A DNA stretch of 64,000 nucleotides from assembly GCA_036971615.1 (NCBI GenBank), contig JAYKKR010000007.1, forward strand, positions 62,001 to 126,000, given 5' to 3'. This document shows, piece after piece, positions 12,541 to 22,964 of the stretch. How positions within the stretch are numbered: position 1 is the stretch's first letter; each line of letters begins with the position of its first letter. A model generated the notes under the pieces. The model was not told the origin of the DNA and did not search any database. It saw only the letters and a list, made by a program, of their open reading frames with translations. Source of the stretch: Amyloporia xantha. Lineage: Eukaryota; Basidiomycota; Agaricomycetes; Polyporales; Adustoporiaceae. The translations under genes were made by a program, and so were the position numbers.

Positions 12541-14084
12541 ATGCATATTCTGTATCTGGACAATGACGTTTTTGAGATCATACTCTCTTATGTTGAGCCT
12601 CATAACGCGTTGGGACTTGCGATGACCTGTCGCGCCGCCTATGTGGCTGCCATGCCGCGGTTCCTATCGGAGGTCAAGATCCCATGGGACGATACTCACC
12701 TCCCATACGAGAACAAGCGCCGCGCAAAGACCAGTCTGCAGCGCGTCACCGATTTCTGCACTTTTATGCTCGCCGATATTCACCGCATAACTTTCTTGAG
12801 AAAGCTCGTTCTTAGCGGGACTGCGTTCAGAAGAACCATCAAGACTGAACATCGTATCGAAGTGGATTATCCTCCGGACGTCGCCCTGCTCATGGCCCAG
12901 GTATTGTTTCACGCAGTCCGTATCAAGGCCATCGCTCTTTTCTGGATGGATGAGGTTCTCACGTCCCAGGCGAGACTAGTTGATGCCCTATGTGCCCTGT
13001 CTGGCGTCGTTTCTTTGAGTCTGGTCGGGACTCACATCAATACTATTCCATGGGCAAGGATGGCCTCCAGGTTACGCAAACTTCACATAAGCCTCGAAAC
13101 ATCCCACTACCAGGAATCGGAGCACTTTGCGACCGCTATGTCGCAGGAGTGTAACGCATCCATTGAGTCTCTGCAGCTAGAGAAAGCTGCCGTCAAACTG
13201 GCGAGCCACCCTGGAAACAATTTCAACCGGCCTTCTATCCATGACCTTGTGCTAGCAGACGGTGAGGTGGATGACTTTCAGGCTCTCTCACTCACATTGC
13301 CCAATATCAACTCCATTCACATCCGAGCTACCACCTTTCGGAACGAGGATCGGCCCGCCACATGGTCCAAACTGGATTGCTTGAGGGTAAGACTTGGTAC
13401 GAGGTTTGCAGTGGCCCTCGAATGTTCTATTCGTCAGCTCGTACTCGAGCCCAGACCAGGATGGCGGCTTCAACTTGGGGAACTCCGGTATTTACTGCAG
13501 CAAACATCGCCAGTGGTCATGCTTCTGGGCGAAAAGATGACACTGAATGTCCGATACCTCAGGTGTATAGCGAAGGCAGTACCGGGTCTGAGGTATTTAC
13601 ATATCTGCCTTGATTTCTCGGTGATTCCGGGATTTGACCCGCGATCGGCATGCGTAAGTCCATATCTTCAACATTGGACAATGCTAGATAGTGCTGATGG
13701 CGATCCTTGTCTCATTACCAGGCGAGACAGATTTCTGCCTTCCAAGCATCATCGCTCGTTGGGATACATATTACGTTGAACCGATGGGCACCGTTCGATG
13801 CAACCTGGCTAGCAACTATTGCGCAGAGTGTCGCAGCTTCCATTGAGGCTCTGCAGTATGTCGGATTCAGCGATATGCATCGCCCATCGGGGTCGGTAGG
13901 TCCAAACCGTAGCTGGTTCGGAAAGTTTCTGGACGGCGATCCCGCCTCACCTCGCTGTCGCTATCGGGTATTTTGGTATCGTGTCATTTCACGAGTCGAC
14001 GAACATAAGCCAACTATAGTGGCGCTTACTCAATGGGAGGGGGATGCCGTCGAGCGCCAGCTGCTGGATTTGAGTCGCAACTGA
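12541..14084 (+). CDS. F-box-like / LRR-like protein
   Basis: Two exons, 12541-13653 and 13722-14084, about 491 residues. I chose the ATG at 12541 (MHILYLDNDVFEIILSYV) because it starts the F-box-like helix pair LDNDVFEIILSYVEPHNALG. The rest has the loose leucine-rich periodicity of basidiomycete F-box proteins (LRKLVLSGTAF, VVSLSLVGTHI, LRKLHISLET). It ends with YRVFWYRVISRVDEH and ERQLLDLSRN. The same C-terminal signature (YWYRVISRAKDD, EQELLDTPRT) is found in the decayed paralogue at 18720-20131, which makes this a family. F-box proteins normally recruit substrates to SCF ubiquitin ligases. The target is unknown, and such genes turn over quickly in Agaricomycetes. Confidence 0.75.
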
Positions 14085-14217
14085 TGGCACGCTGGCCTTG
14101 AGAGTAATACCAGATTATCGTCCAGATAGCTGTATCATTATATCCTCCTAGTATACAAAAATAAAATAGCTACTGTTCGAGAAAGCACGCCACTGTCTAT
14201 CTCTCCGCCTCTACGCT

Positions 14218-16070
14218 CTACGCTCTACACGTCAGGTCTGCGCCGACCATGGCCAGTGTCGCGCCTAAGCACCATCCCAGCTCGGTGCCATCGATCTGCT
14301 TCCCAATCTCGACCACGCGATCATCACTGAGCTCGTACCCAAGCCTCAATAACGCGTGCATGAACGTTAGGTCTAAGCACCATTCTGGGCGACCCTCAAG
14401 CTCCTCCATGAGCTCCGCGTTGCTGCCAAAGTGCTGGGTCCATGACGGTCTGCCAAGACATACTTGCTCGGCGAGCGTAGCAAAGGTAGAGACGTGTATG
14501 GGAGCGGATGCGAGGGTGGGAGACGCAGCAAGGAAAGGCTGCAGGCGGTCGTAGAAGTAGGAGAGGAGGATCAGCTTGCCGGAGGGGAAAGTCTCAAGCA
14601 GAGAAGGCTGATAGACACCATTGAAGGAGCATGGCTTCACTTCGCAAATTCTGAAAAGACAGATGAAACCAAATTGTCAAAGGAGTAATAATGTACATAC
14701 GCATCCTTGGCCATGACGAGTTCGACAACGCGATTACATGCCTCGAAGGAGCCAACCTCCTGACCAATCATAGTGACATAGAACTTGTCCGACAGCCGCC
14801 CGTCTTCAATCTCCACTACTTTGGATGTTCCCTTGGCAAGGCATGGATTCGCAATCGTGGCATTAGCGCCGCTTCCGGTCCCGCGCAGCGTGCCCATGAA
14901 CTCGACCAAGCGATGAACGCTTTGCCGCGCACGCATGAGGCCATAACCCAGGTATGAATGCTGGTATAGCACATGCTTCTTCCCGCCAAATGTAAGGTCG
15001 TACTTGTGCTCGCCCTCTTCCATAGTCGAATCAGGCTTCTCGAATACTGGCTCGAAGACAATCTGCGTGGAGGCGCCCCCAAGATCAAGCGACGCATACG
15101 ACGGAGTGCCTGCAACCGTATCGCTCCGTATCGTGTTCATGAGGTAGTTCACGGTGATCCACGCGTACACGCCCTCGTCTTTGCCGTCCATGATGACGAC
15201 ACCGTCCGGATCCTGCACGTTGAATGGATACTTATCATGCAACCGCTGCTTCACTGCGTCCAGAATAGCAGCGCTTTCAGCGGCACCTAGTAGCCGCAGC
15301 CCCGCCGTTGCCTTTACCGCGACAGGTGTGCAAGCGCGCAGTGCCTCGGGCACCACCTTGACTGCCTCGTCCAGCAAGACATCTAAGCTCTGTGCGGCAT
15401 CCTGGGGTCGCCCAGCGTAGTTGGATAATCCGGGTTGCGTCATGCGGAAGACCTCGTACTCGTAGGTGGGCGATGCCCCGCAGTTATTGAATTTATATAT
15501 GTGGATGCGCGAGCCTGTTGAGCCGGCGTCAATCATGAGAGCATACTGAACGAGTGGAGCCGAGGGCTTGTAGGCCGCTGTGCAATGAACGGTTTTGGAG
15601 AGGTCGGGGTCATTCTCAGGGCCCGTTGGGGACTTTTGTGAATTTGGGGGTAACATGTCATCGTCATGGACTGGGACAGGTACGCGTGTCGGTACTCTGG
15701 CGGAAGCTTGTAATCAATGTCAGGTAAATCAGGTCTGTCAATTGCTGTTGCAAGTAAGACTGTTCAGCACAGTAATGAGGTTGAAGAGAAGGCACTCACA
15801 AGGTGTAGAACTAGGATCCACATTGGCCCTTCGCGGCCCAAACGCGTACACCAGCCCAATTATCACGACTGCACCAAGTGCAATCTTCTTCCAAGAGGCG
15901 AACCGCATCGCATTCGCACGGCTGGTGGCCATCCCTCCTTCAAGTCTCTCGTAGGTGCCTGAGCTCCGTGACGAAAACATGCTCTTCTTGCGTAAGTGCG
16001 GGGTCCCTCTAAGTGGGTTCGCGGAAGACGAGCGTGCTGTCGCGGTATCGTGTGAGGGTGAAAGCGACAC
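14218..16070 (-). CDS. GDA1: Golgi guanosine-diphosphatase (GDA1/CD39 family)
   Basis: Type II Golgi enzyme that hydrolyses GDP to GMP, so that GDP-mannose can be imported for glycosylation. The ATG at 16070 starts a cytosolic N-terminus followed by a signal anchor (KKIALGAVVIIGLVYAFG, roughly residues 60-77). The lumenal domain has all four main apyrase regions: ALMIDAGSTGSRIHIYKF, VKATAGLRLLG, VIMDGKDEGVYAWITVNYL and YASLDLGGASTQIVFEP. A 50-nt intron (14651-14700) separates the last exon, which begins CEVKPCSFNGVYQPSL and ends near 14218. The intron after exon 1 starts at GT near 15799; its acceptor around 15720 is not fixed. Length and motif order fit fungal Gda1, and a housekeeping role in the secretory pathway is expected. 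The gene is divergent from the arrestin-like gene. Confidence 0.9.
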
Positions 16071-16522
16071 GGCTAAAGTTGTCGGGATTTATAGCAACAG
16101 GACGTTTGCATGCAAGGGGTGTGCAGGAACACACGCCAGTCGCCTGTGTGGCAATGTAAATCACGTGTGTCGAACTACTATTGACTTATGGGCGCTTACA
16201 GGGCGTCATCTTCATTCTGTTATAAACGCGCTGAGGCCCGCAGATATCCCTTACAGTTCGCCAAACCATATTTTCGCTATAGAAATCCAGCATTAAATCC
16301 ACAGCCAACAAGGTATGGTTCAAAACATGAGAAGAGAGTAAGCAGTGCAAAATTTTATGTATTCGGAATTGGAGGCGCGAGTCAGCTCCAGCAATCCTTG
16401 CCCCTGACAAGGTCCAGCCGGACCCAGATGCCCCCTCTTTCGAGCGTACAGCAATCGTGGCACTTGTCTTCTGCTATAAGAATCCTTGTCCACCGACAGA
16501 GGCCAACCTTCAAGTTTCTCTC
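16071..16522. promoter_or_regulatory. Divergent promoter of GDA1 and arrestin-like gene
   Basis: Intergenic space with a TATAAAC-like box near 16219 on the plus strand. The true start of the arrestin-like gene may lie within its right half, where the coding frame stays open upstream of the first in-frame ATG. Confidence 0.4.
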
Positions 16523-18013
16523 ATGCCTGACTGCCAGTCTATCGTTCTTCATGTCCCGCCACAAGTTTATGTCGCCGGAGGCGTTGTGCAGGGTGCGGTG
16601 GAAATGAATTTCCCCTTTATACAAGCGCAACAGGTCGAAGAAATTCATGTGAAGCTGCGAGGTTCAGCATACACGTACGTCTCATTTCATCTTTTACTGC
16701 CATCTGACGAACCGGATGCTTCCCAACCGATAGATGGGTGCGTTGTGGGAGGTCATCAGAACTCCAGGATATTCCTCTTGTCCGCGAGAATGTCTCCGTA
16801 TGGTCGCGCGGATCCGCATATCCCTCTCCCGGCTCCCATGAGCTTCGGTTTCCCTTCCAATTCACCCTTCCGCAGAGTCTCCCACCGTCTTTCGAGTTCA
16901 GCACCATGCAGAGCAAGGGGCATGTCCGCTACTTTATTGAAGCCGTTGGAGTCCGTGCAGGTGCGTTCAGGATGAACAAGAGGATCATCCGTCCGCTGGC
17001 TGTCGTGTCGTACGACTCAGCGGGTGCGCAGACTAGAGACGCGATGCGCTTTGGGTGGAGCGGAAAGTCGACAACGTTAGTCGTGAGCAACAAGATCCGC
17101 AGGGGTGTGTGGGGTGATTGCTGTGACGTTTGGATTGAGGTACACCTCCTTCCTGTGTTCTGACATTGGAGACCGTATATTGAATCTGAACGTGATCATT
17201 TGTGTCCTGCAGTTCATTCGCCCCGCCGTCGACGCTCTTCCTCTATTCATTCCAATTCCGTTCAAAGTGTCTGTTGTCACCCTCAGCAAACCCCTGAATA
17301 AAGATGAATGCAAAGACGCCGAACACATCTGGCCTGCCCCGCCACAGAACCCCAAGGAAGTCACCTTCGAGCTCAAGCGCAACGTGCAGATCAATGCGGG
17401 GGCGTTCAGTGAGCATACCGTGCAGAAAGTGCAGCTGTCTGGTGGGCTGGACGGATCTCGCCACATTGAGGTCGAGACTGCCGAGAAAGAGTGGATGCCT
17501 ACGCCAGGCGACTGTATGAAGGGGCAGTGGAAGCAGAAAGTGACATTCTCTTCTACGTTTGTATTGCGATGTCCACCTACGTTCAGAGCTACGACCATGA
17601 AGAATGAGGTAACGTAGTCTTTGCTGTCGTGACGGTTTGCATTTACTGATGTCTACGTGCAACAAATAGTACATAATGCATCTACAAGCATATTTCGGAA
17701 GCCCCTTCAATAGCGTGAATGCCAACGTCCCTATAACAATCACGTCCGGCATGGTTCCTTCTACCAGTCTCGAATACTCCTCGCCGGCGGACCTCACGGC
17801 GAACACAAGTTTCATGCTGCCCACTTGCTCTTCGTCCTTCCCTCCCCCACATGCCAATCACACCTTATCGCCTCCAGAACTCGATTTGCCTCCGTACGCC
17901 ATATCACTTACTCCCCAGAACTGCTGCGACTGACATCTATTTTTCCTGGCAGGTCGTATTGGAGCACTACGAACTGGGAAGATCACAAGGATATCGGATC
18001 TCCTTCTCTATGA
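16523..18013 (+). CDS. Arrestin-like protein with PPxY motif
   Basis: Multi-exon gene with an arrestin N domain (IVLHVPPQVYVAGGVVQGAV, EEIHVKLRGSAYTW) and a C domain (FIPIPFKVSVVTLSKPL, FELKRNVQINAGAF, then a last beta-rich exon). Introns start near 16675, 17140, 17607 and 17894. The last intron, 17894-17952, joins LDLPP to SYWSTTNWEDHK, creating a PPSY motif, and the gene stops at 18013. Without that splice the frame would end at 17933. The first in-frame ATG is at 16523, but the frame stays open and coding-like upstream, so an upstream exon is likely. Alpha-arrestins of fungi recruit Rsp5-type ubiquitin ligases to membrane transporters through PPxY motifs. That role fits but is inferred. 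Confidence 0.78.
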
Positions 18014-18719
18014 AGTCCCATCCCGACCACGACCACCCGACGTCTACATTATCACAATGGCATTTAGATACCTTGGCTCCTCTACTATATACCCTTACTA
18101 TTGCCGGCATCTTGGTGTCCGCTTTCCTTCATAATCTCGACTCGAACTCGTCAATCGCCATGCTTTATTTCGCTTCGAGGACGCTGCACCATAACATAAT
18201 CCTGCATACAGCCCGCTCACCCATACACTTTTCACGCAAACTCGTCACAGCGTCATTCGCTAGTCGTGAGTACACCGTCCGACCCCTGTGGTGGCATACG
18301 AGCGAATGACCTTGTACTTTCGCAGGGCGCCGACCGATCTTCGGTGTCTATCGCAGGGCATACCGATAGCAGCAGTGTTCTTTGACCTCCCGCCCTTTAT
18401 CGGTGGACGGACGGACCTATCATTCGACGGCACCCTTGCATCTGACATTCGATCGATTTTCTTAGCAATAGCATAATCACATTCCAACGCGAGTCCTGTA
18501 GCCTATCTAGATTGTACGGCTTTTTAGTAGCGAACGACTACACAAATACAGATATGTACAGTATGTGAAAGTAATATATCAATACATGGACAATGTGGAT
18601 GATGCAAAATGAACCATACGGAATTGATAAGAAGGTGCATGTTGACTATGAGATGGAGATCACCAAAGCTAACGAATGAGACGAATGTACTTCATGGTTT
18701 AGAAATGAAATTATGACCT
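18014..18719. other. Intergenic, no supported gene
   Basis: Sits between the arrestin-like gene and the decayed F-box paralogue. Short frames have no recognisable content, and AT content rises towards 18540-18700. It presumably contains two convergent 3' UTRs. Confidence 0.4.
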
Positions 18720-20131
18720 TCATGTACGAGGAGTATCAAGCAGCTCTTGTTCAAGAATCTCGCCTTGCTCTTCAGTAAGCAACTCTAGTTGGACTTCATC
18801 ATCTTTCGCGCGAGAGATAACGCGGTACCAATACGACCTGCGTTCTAAGTGATCTTTAGAGCGCTTGTAACCAACGTACTTCAGCGTAGGAATATTAACC
18901 GCCACCATCCCTGCGTACTTTGAAAGCGAGAATTCTGGAAAGTCAAGGCCGTAATCGATTGGGACGCTGAGTCCAACGAGTGGCAGGACACTCAACATCG
19001 AGACACGCGATATCTACAAATAATATGTGTGAGCATGGAAATCAAACATGACCCACAATCCAGGGTTCCATATCTTCGGTGCTACGCAGTAAGTCGTCTT
19101 CCCAGATTTACAGGATCTCAGCAATTTTAGGCTAAGCAGCATGATGTCCGGTATCGCTCGTGATAGGTAACAGTTCAGGACGACGGGAGATGCTTTTAGT
19201 AGCATTCTCACAGTTTTTGAATTCCAGAAGTCATCGGGATCCCTGCTTGAGGTAGGTCCTAAGGGGTAATTGAGTTCGAGTCGACGAATAGGACGAGATA
19301 GCTGCAGTCCTCTTCGGGTCCTGACAAATTCCAAATCCGACCATTGGTTTCGAGCGACGACGGGACCCCACGCAGACCCGTCCACTTCAAGGATCCGCAC
19401 TCTGAGGAATGCGCGAGCGATAGTTGACAGATTGTTTATTTCTCCAGATAAATACAGGTGCTTCACAACAGACCATACGGTGTCTGGTTCGAGGGTCTCC
19501 ACGATGTCGACATAGCCACTGAGTTTCAGGTGGACGAGCGATTCTGTAAAATTTTGGAGGAAGCGATGCCGCCGAGGCCGCGGAAAGAATCACCATAATC
19601 ATCATACAAATATTCTGGTATCCCAACGTCAACATAACGCGGACGGCTTTTCATCCGTGACAGTACATTGAGAGTCACAGCGTTTGCATTGTCAAATTTG
19701 ATGATGTCCAGGTCATGAAGGCCGGCTACAGCATCCGCAAGTGCAGCACTAGCTTTGAAGAGGTGAGACGAGGGCTCCAGATTTAGGCTGCGTAGTCAAG
19801 TAGCCAGCTGAATAACCTGAGCAAGCGATGAGGAACCCTCACACTCGTGTGGTTCCAAAAGCAATATATCTCTGGATGTACAGTGGAATGCCGATTTCTC
19901 GAGTGTGAACGCTTTCAGTAGGGGTGGACGGCGCCCTGGGTCGGCAAGCATGAACTTGCTGAATGAACGAACTGGGCTAGAGTCGTTTAGTTTCCGGTCT
20001 GCGGTAATGTAAACCTCAGAGAGGGCGCGCGGCATAGCGACGTCGCGTGCAATCGTAAGGCGATACATGCGCCAGGACGAGATCAAGTACATCGAGATTC
20101 AATGCCAGCAGGCTCATTGTCGCTATTCAGA
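18720..20131 (-). pseudogene. Decayed F-box-like paralogue
   Basis: Read leftwards. A start-like ATG near 20116 opens a frame reading SLLALNLDVLDLVLAHVSPY, an F-box-like helix pair. The frame then shifts near 20050, with apparent loss of the middle of the F-box relative to the paralogue at 12541. The body continues (ARDVAMPRALSEVYITAD, FSKFMLADPGRRPPLLKAF) and meets an in-frame TGA near 19799, where a tryptophan codon would fit. After it come LRSLNLEPSSHLFKASAAL, an intron near 19538-19587, the long exon ending in KIWNPGLW, an intron near 19014-19057, and the conserved tail YWYRVISRAKDD to EQELLDTPRT at 18720. Two lesions argue for a pseudogene. A sequencing error could account for one of them but is less likely for both. 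Confidence 0.68.
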
Positions 20132-20944
20132 TGGCACAGTTAGCCGTGGTGCTGGTGCGAAGTCACGAACAGTAGATGCACACATACATTTATGAGGATT
20201 ATTAAGTCAAAGACTTGCGAACTATGGCAGGGATGTGTTGATATCGAGTTGTAGAGTCTTCAAGCCTGCAGCTGCTAGCTGATCAGCTACCTACTCTAAT
20301 ATGTCGTCGAATTCACCATTTTTTCAAGTCAGGCACAATGGCAGTTATCTGAGTTCTTTAATAGGTGTGTTCGAGCTACTGAGGGGCTAAAGTGCGAGAG
20401 CGAGTAGGACTGAGGTCACTTTTTCGACTCACTCAAGAGGGAATCGTCAAGCGCCCGTCACTGGCATCGCCATCAACAACTCCGCGCAGTCCACTCATCT
20501 GCATCCTCACCCTCACTAATTCCTCTTATCAACTTTATATAATCACGAACGCAGACGGGGGTGTACGATGCAAACATATTCATTTCTTGGAAGTAGTAGG
20601 GAAAAGAGGACATGGAAAGAAATCGGTAGTACTTTCGTTGGTAAGAGCAAGTATCAGTCACGCTAACGGCGGACAACATTACGTATCGAAGTAAGGATAG
20701 TGGAAATTCGAAAGACATTCAGCAACGATCAGGGAAAGGGGATACGACGATACTCCTCGCAAATGGGTGGGGAATGATGGTGGATATAAAGTACACGGAG
20801 TAACGAAGGCCGCCGGCTCTGGAAGGCGGCAGGAACAAATCGACGATGACGATAGTTGAAAACATAAAAAACATGATGCACCTGAGCAGCGGCGGCAAGA
20901 AAGTCAGCATGGTCTACGACGAGGGAGAGTCTGTGAAGGAGCGT
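20132..20944. other. Intergenic, no supported gene
   Basis: Upstream of the decayed F-box gene and downstream of the bZIP gene stop. No domain-bearing frame was seen. It probably contains the bZIP 3' UTR. Confidence 0.4.
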
Positions 20945-22621
20945 TCATGAGCTTCCGAGCGGAACATCATGTCCGTGTTGCCGGAGCATTGCTTCCAGCA
21001 TATCTGCCCGTGCCCTCCACATCTCCTTCTGCGCTCGCTCGTGCTCGACACTGAGCTCAAGCTCCCGCTGGTACTCCAACTTGCGCTTTCGGCTGCGTCG
21101 AGCAGCAAGTGTGTTTTGTCGCCGCTTCGCCTCGATAGCAGCCACATCAGACTCAGGAAGGTCCCCCGCATCTACCGGCTCGTCCTCTTCGCCAAACGCT
21201 TGCGAACGTGCCCGCTTCTTAGCGAAGACAGCTGGGACTTCCTTTCGCGACGTCGCCGATGGCGTAACATACTTGCGAGGTTGAATTGGAGCATCGATCG
21301 GCACCAACGATTGCGGGGAAATATTCTTGCGTGTGCCTGTTGGTGCGTTGCGACGACGAGCAGGTGCAGGAGTAGTTGGAGGTGCGGTGGTGGCTATCCG
21401 CGGCGACGGATGAAGGGACGTCGGGTCAAGGGCAGGAGTAGAAGGAGAGGGCATCGTGTACATGTCATCGAAGCTAAAGGGAGTAGGGAGTGTGGTGGCT
21501 GACGAGCGTTGAGCAGAGGCCTTGTGTGGGTCGTAAGCCGCGCCGGTCAGCCCCAGCGAGTCTCCGAAAAGGGAGACGCCACCGAAAGATTCGAAGTCGT
21601 CGGCATCGATGATGGCGGGGCTCGTCAACATGTCAGAGCCGATGTCAGCCGAGTCCATTGCGGGGGTCGTAAGGAAGTCATCCCAGGGGGAATCGTCCAT
21701 CGGCGACGTCAAGAATTCATTGAAATCTTCCGCCATCTGGAACTCAGGTGAGGCTGAAACAGCGCGGCGTAAAGGAGTCAGCCCAGTTGCAAACGGAACC
21801 AGCAAGTCGATATCACCTTGTAAAACCTCCATCAGCGCCTGCACAGCGGCACCGTTATCAGACGCTTTGGAAACAGGCACAGCCGCGTCCAATGCAGCAG
21901 GTTGCCCTTCTGTTGCTTTTTGCGACAACATAGTCAAGTAAGACGAGCAGATAGTAGAGAAATCGAAGTCGTTGGTAGAGCTGGACGAGGGAATAGATTC
22001 CGAAGGAGGATTTTCGGAGGAAACCTGAGTATATCGAGTTGTACGTGGGACAGGTGGTAAAAACTGGGGGATGCCATGATGAGCAGCTAAATCCGAGGTC
22101 GTTGTGAAGACCGGGTGGGATGTCCGAGGACGTTGACTAGAGTAGTCTATCGAGCCATTCTGAGATGGGGATAAGCTTGAAAGTGGGACACTTTCAAGGG
22201 AAGATATGCGAGGTAAACCATGATTGACGGTTGACGGGCCCGGTTGGTCGCGAGAAGACGCGTTTACAAAGTAAGCGGGAACATTCTGGCGACGGTTAAG
22301 ATGTTGAATGTACTGATTTGGAAACAACGCTGAAGGTGGGGGTGGGTTATGGGGCTGTGGTGTCAACGCCGGCGACTTCGACAACCGGCTAGGTGGTCTG
22401 GAAGACGGGCCTGACGTTAGTGGTGTGTTCTCAATATCGCGGTCTGTCCTCTGAGCGTCCGCCGACGGTACATTAGAATTTACAGGGGCATTGAGTCGTG
22501 CACTTGACACCGCCTGAAGCGGCGGTGCGACATCCATATGGTAATAGGACCATCTCGACGATGCACAGCCCGGGTCGCGAAACGAAACGATCGGCTCCGA
22601 CTGCTTATACGATGCGAACAT
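20945..22621 (-). CDS. Gcn4/CPC1-type bZIP transcription factor
   Basis: Single large exon of about 558 residues. I chose the ATG at 22621 (MFASYKQSEPIV) because it is the first in-frame ATG; the frame is open further up but lacks ATG. A second candidate is MDVAPPL at 22537. The long N-terminal part is Ser/Pro-rich, with acidic patches (residues about 290-370, SPMDDSPWDDFL) likely to be activation segments. The C-terminus carries a basic region KRRQNTLAARRSRKRKLE, followed by a short zipper of about four heptads ending PLGSS. The NTxAARRSRxRK core matches Gcn4 and CPC-1, activators of the general amino-acid control. TGACTC sequences, the Gcn4-type target core, occur upstream (22736-22741, 22833-22838). 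The target pathway is inferred from the basic region. Confidence 0.85.
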   Translation of the reverse strand: MFASYKQSEPIVSFRDPGCASSRWSYYHMDVAPPLQAVSSARLNAPVNSNVPSADAQRTDRDIENTPLTSGPSSRPPSRLSKSPALTPQPHNPPPPSALFPNQYIQHLNRRQNVPAYFVNASSRDQPGPSTVNHGLPRISSLESVPLSSLSPSQNGSIDYSSQRPRTSHPVFTTTSDLAAHHGIPQFLPPVPRTTRYTQVSSENPPSESIPSSSSTNDFDFSTICSSYLTMLSQKATEGQPAALDAAVPVSKASDNGAAVQALMEVLQGDIDLLVPFATGLTPLRRAVSASPEFQMAEDFNEFLTSPMDDSPWDDFLTTPAMDSADIGSDMLTSPAIIDADDFESFGGVSLFGDSLGLTGAAYDPHKASAQRSSATTLPTPFSFDDMYTMPSPSTPALDPTSLHPSPRIATTAPPTTPAPARRRNAPTGTRKNISPQSLVPIDAPIQPRKYVTPSATSRKEVPAVFAKKRARSQAFGEEDEPVDAGDLPESDVAAIEAKRRQNTLAARRSRKRKLEYQRELELSVEHERAQKEMWRARADMLEAMLRQHGHDVPLGSS

Positions 22622-22723
22622 CCTCGTAAACCGAAAAGATATACGGTGCTGCACGAGCTGACGATGATCGACCGAAACGTCGGCGGATAGGACGGACGAG
22701 ACCACTGATTTGGAGAATGGGAG

Positions 22724-22838
22724 GACTCACAGTACTGACTCCTTTCCAAAATCTTCGAACAGTCGTCAATCTGTTCGAAGACGGCTGACTGTTGTGGTGG
22801 TGGAAGGGGAGAGGGTGGGCAAAGAGATTATCTGACTC
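22724..22838 (-). promoter_or_regulatory. Cluster of TGACTC (Gcn4-type) half-sites
   Basis: TGACTC cores at 22736-22741 and 22833-22838, plus the reverse GACTCA at 22724-22729, all just upstream of the bZIP start. They could allow autoregulation, or could simply lie in the transcribed leader. Confidence 0.4.
22752..22781 (-). repeat. Perfect 11-bp inverted repeat (hairpin) in bZIP leader
   Basis: Arms TCTTCGAACAG (22752-22762) and CTGTTCGAAGA (22771-22781) enclose 8 nt. The hairpin would sit about 130 nt upstream of the bZIP ATG, between the candidate uORFs and the main start. Confidence 0.75.
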
Positions 22839-22850
22839 GACTCGCTGCTT

Positions 22851-22964
22851 TTATCTAACAAATTTCATCGCATTTCGAGCTCAGAGGCGCCCGGACCCTG
22901 AATCGGGAATTATCCATGCGCGCCCTGGCGTCTACACTCAATCTTTCCTACTCGATATGGACAT
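22851..22964 (-). promoter_or_regulatory. Candidate upstream ORFs of the bZIP gene
   Basis: On the bZIP strand, four very short ATG-initiated frames lie upstream of the start: MSISSRKD (22938-22964), a 20-codon frame (22855-22917), a two-codon frame (22865-22873) and MKFVR (22851-22868). No ATG occurs between 22850 and the main ATG at 22621. Gcn4 and CPC-1 mRNAs are known to be controlled by uORFs. Whether this leader is transcribed from above 22964 is unknown. Confidence 0.45.

Noticed and set aside
17894..17933. Arrestin-like protein ending at 17933
   Set aside because: A strong GT-AG intron (17894-17952) joins to a coding-like exon that completes a PPxY motif, so the stop at 18013 is preferred.
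19538..19587. Frameshift in the decayed F-box gene near 19545
   Set aside because: A 50-nt GT-AG intron explains the frame change; only the TGA near 19799 and the damaged F-box are counted as lesions.
22622..22705. Upstream extension of the bZIP protein by 28 residues
   Set aside because: The extended frame starts with GTG and lacks ATG; the first in-frame ATG is at 22621.
22480..22749. 89-codon frame overlapping the bZIP start on the same strand, considered as a uORF
   Set aside because: It has no ATG start (begins TTG) and overlaps coding sequence in another frame; only the short ATG frames above 22850 are kept as candidates.
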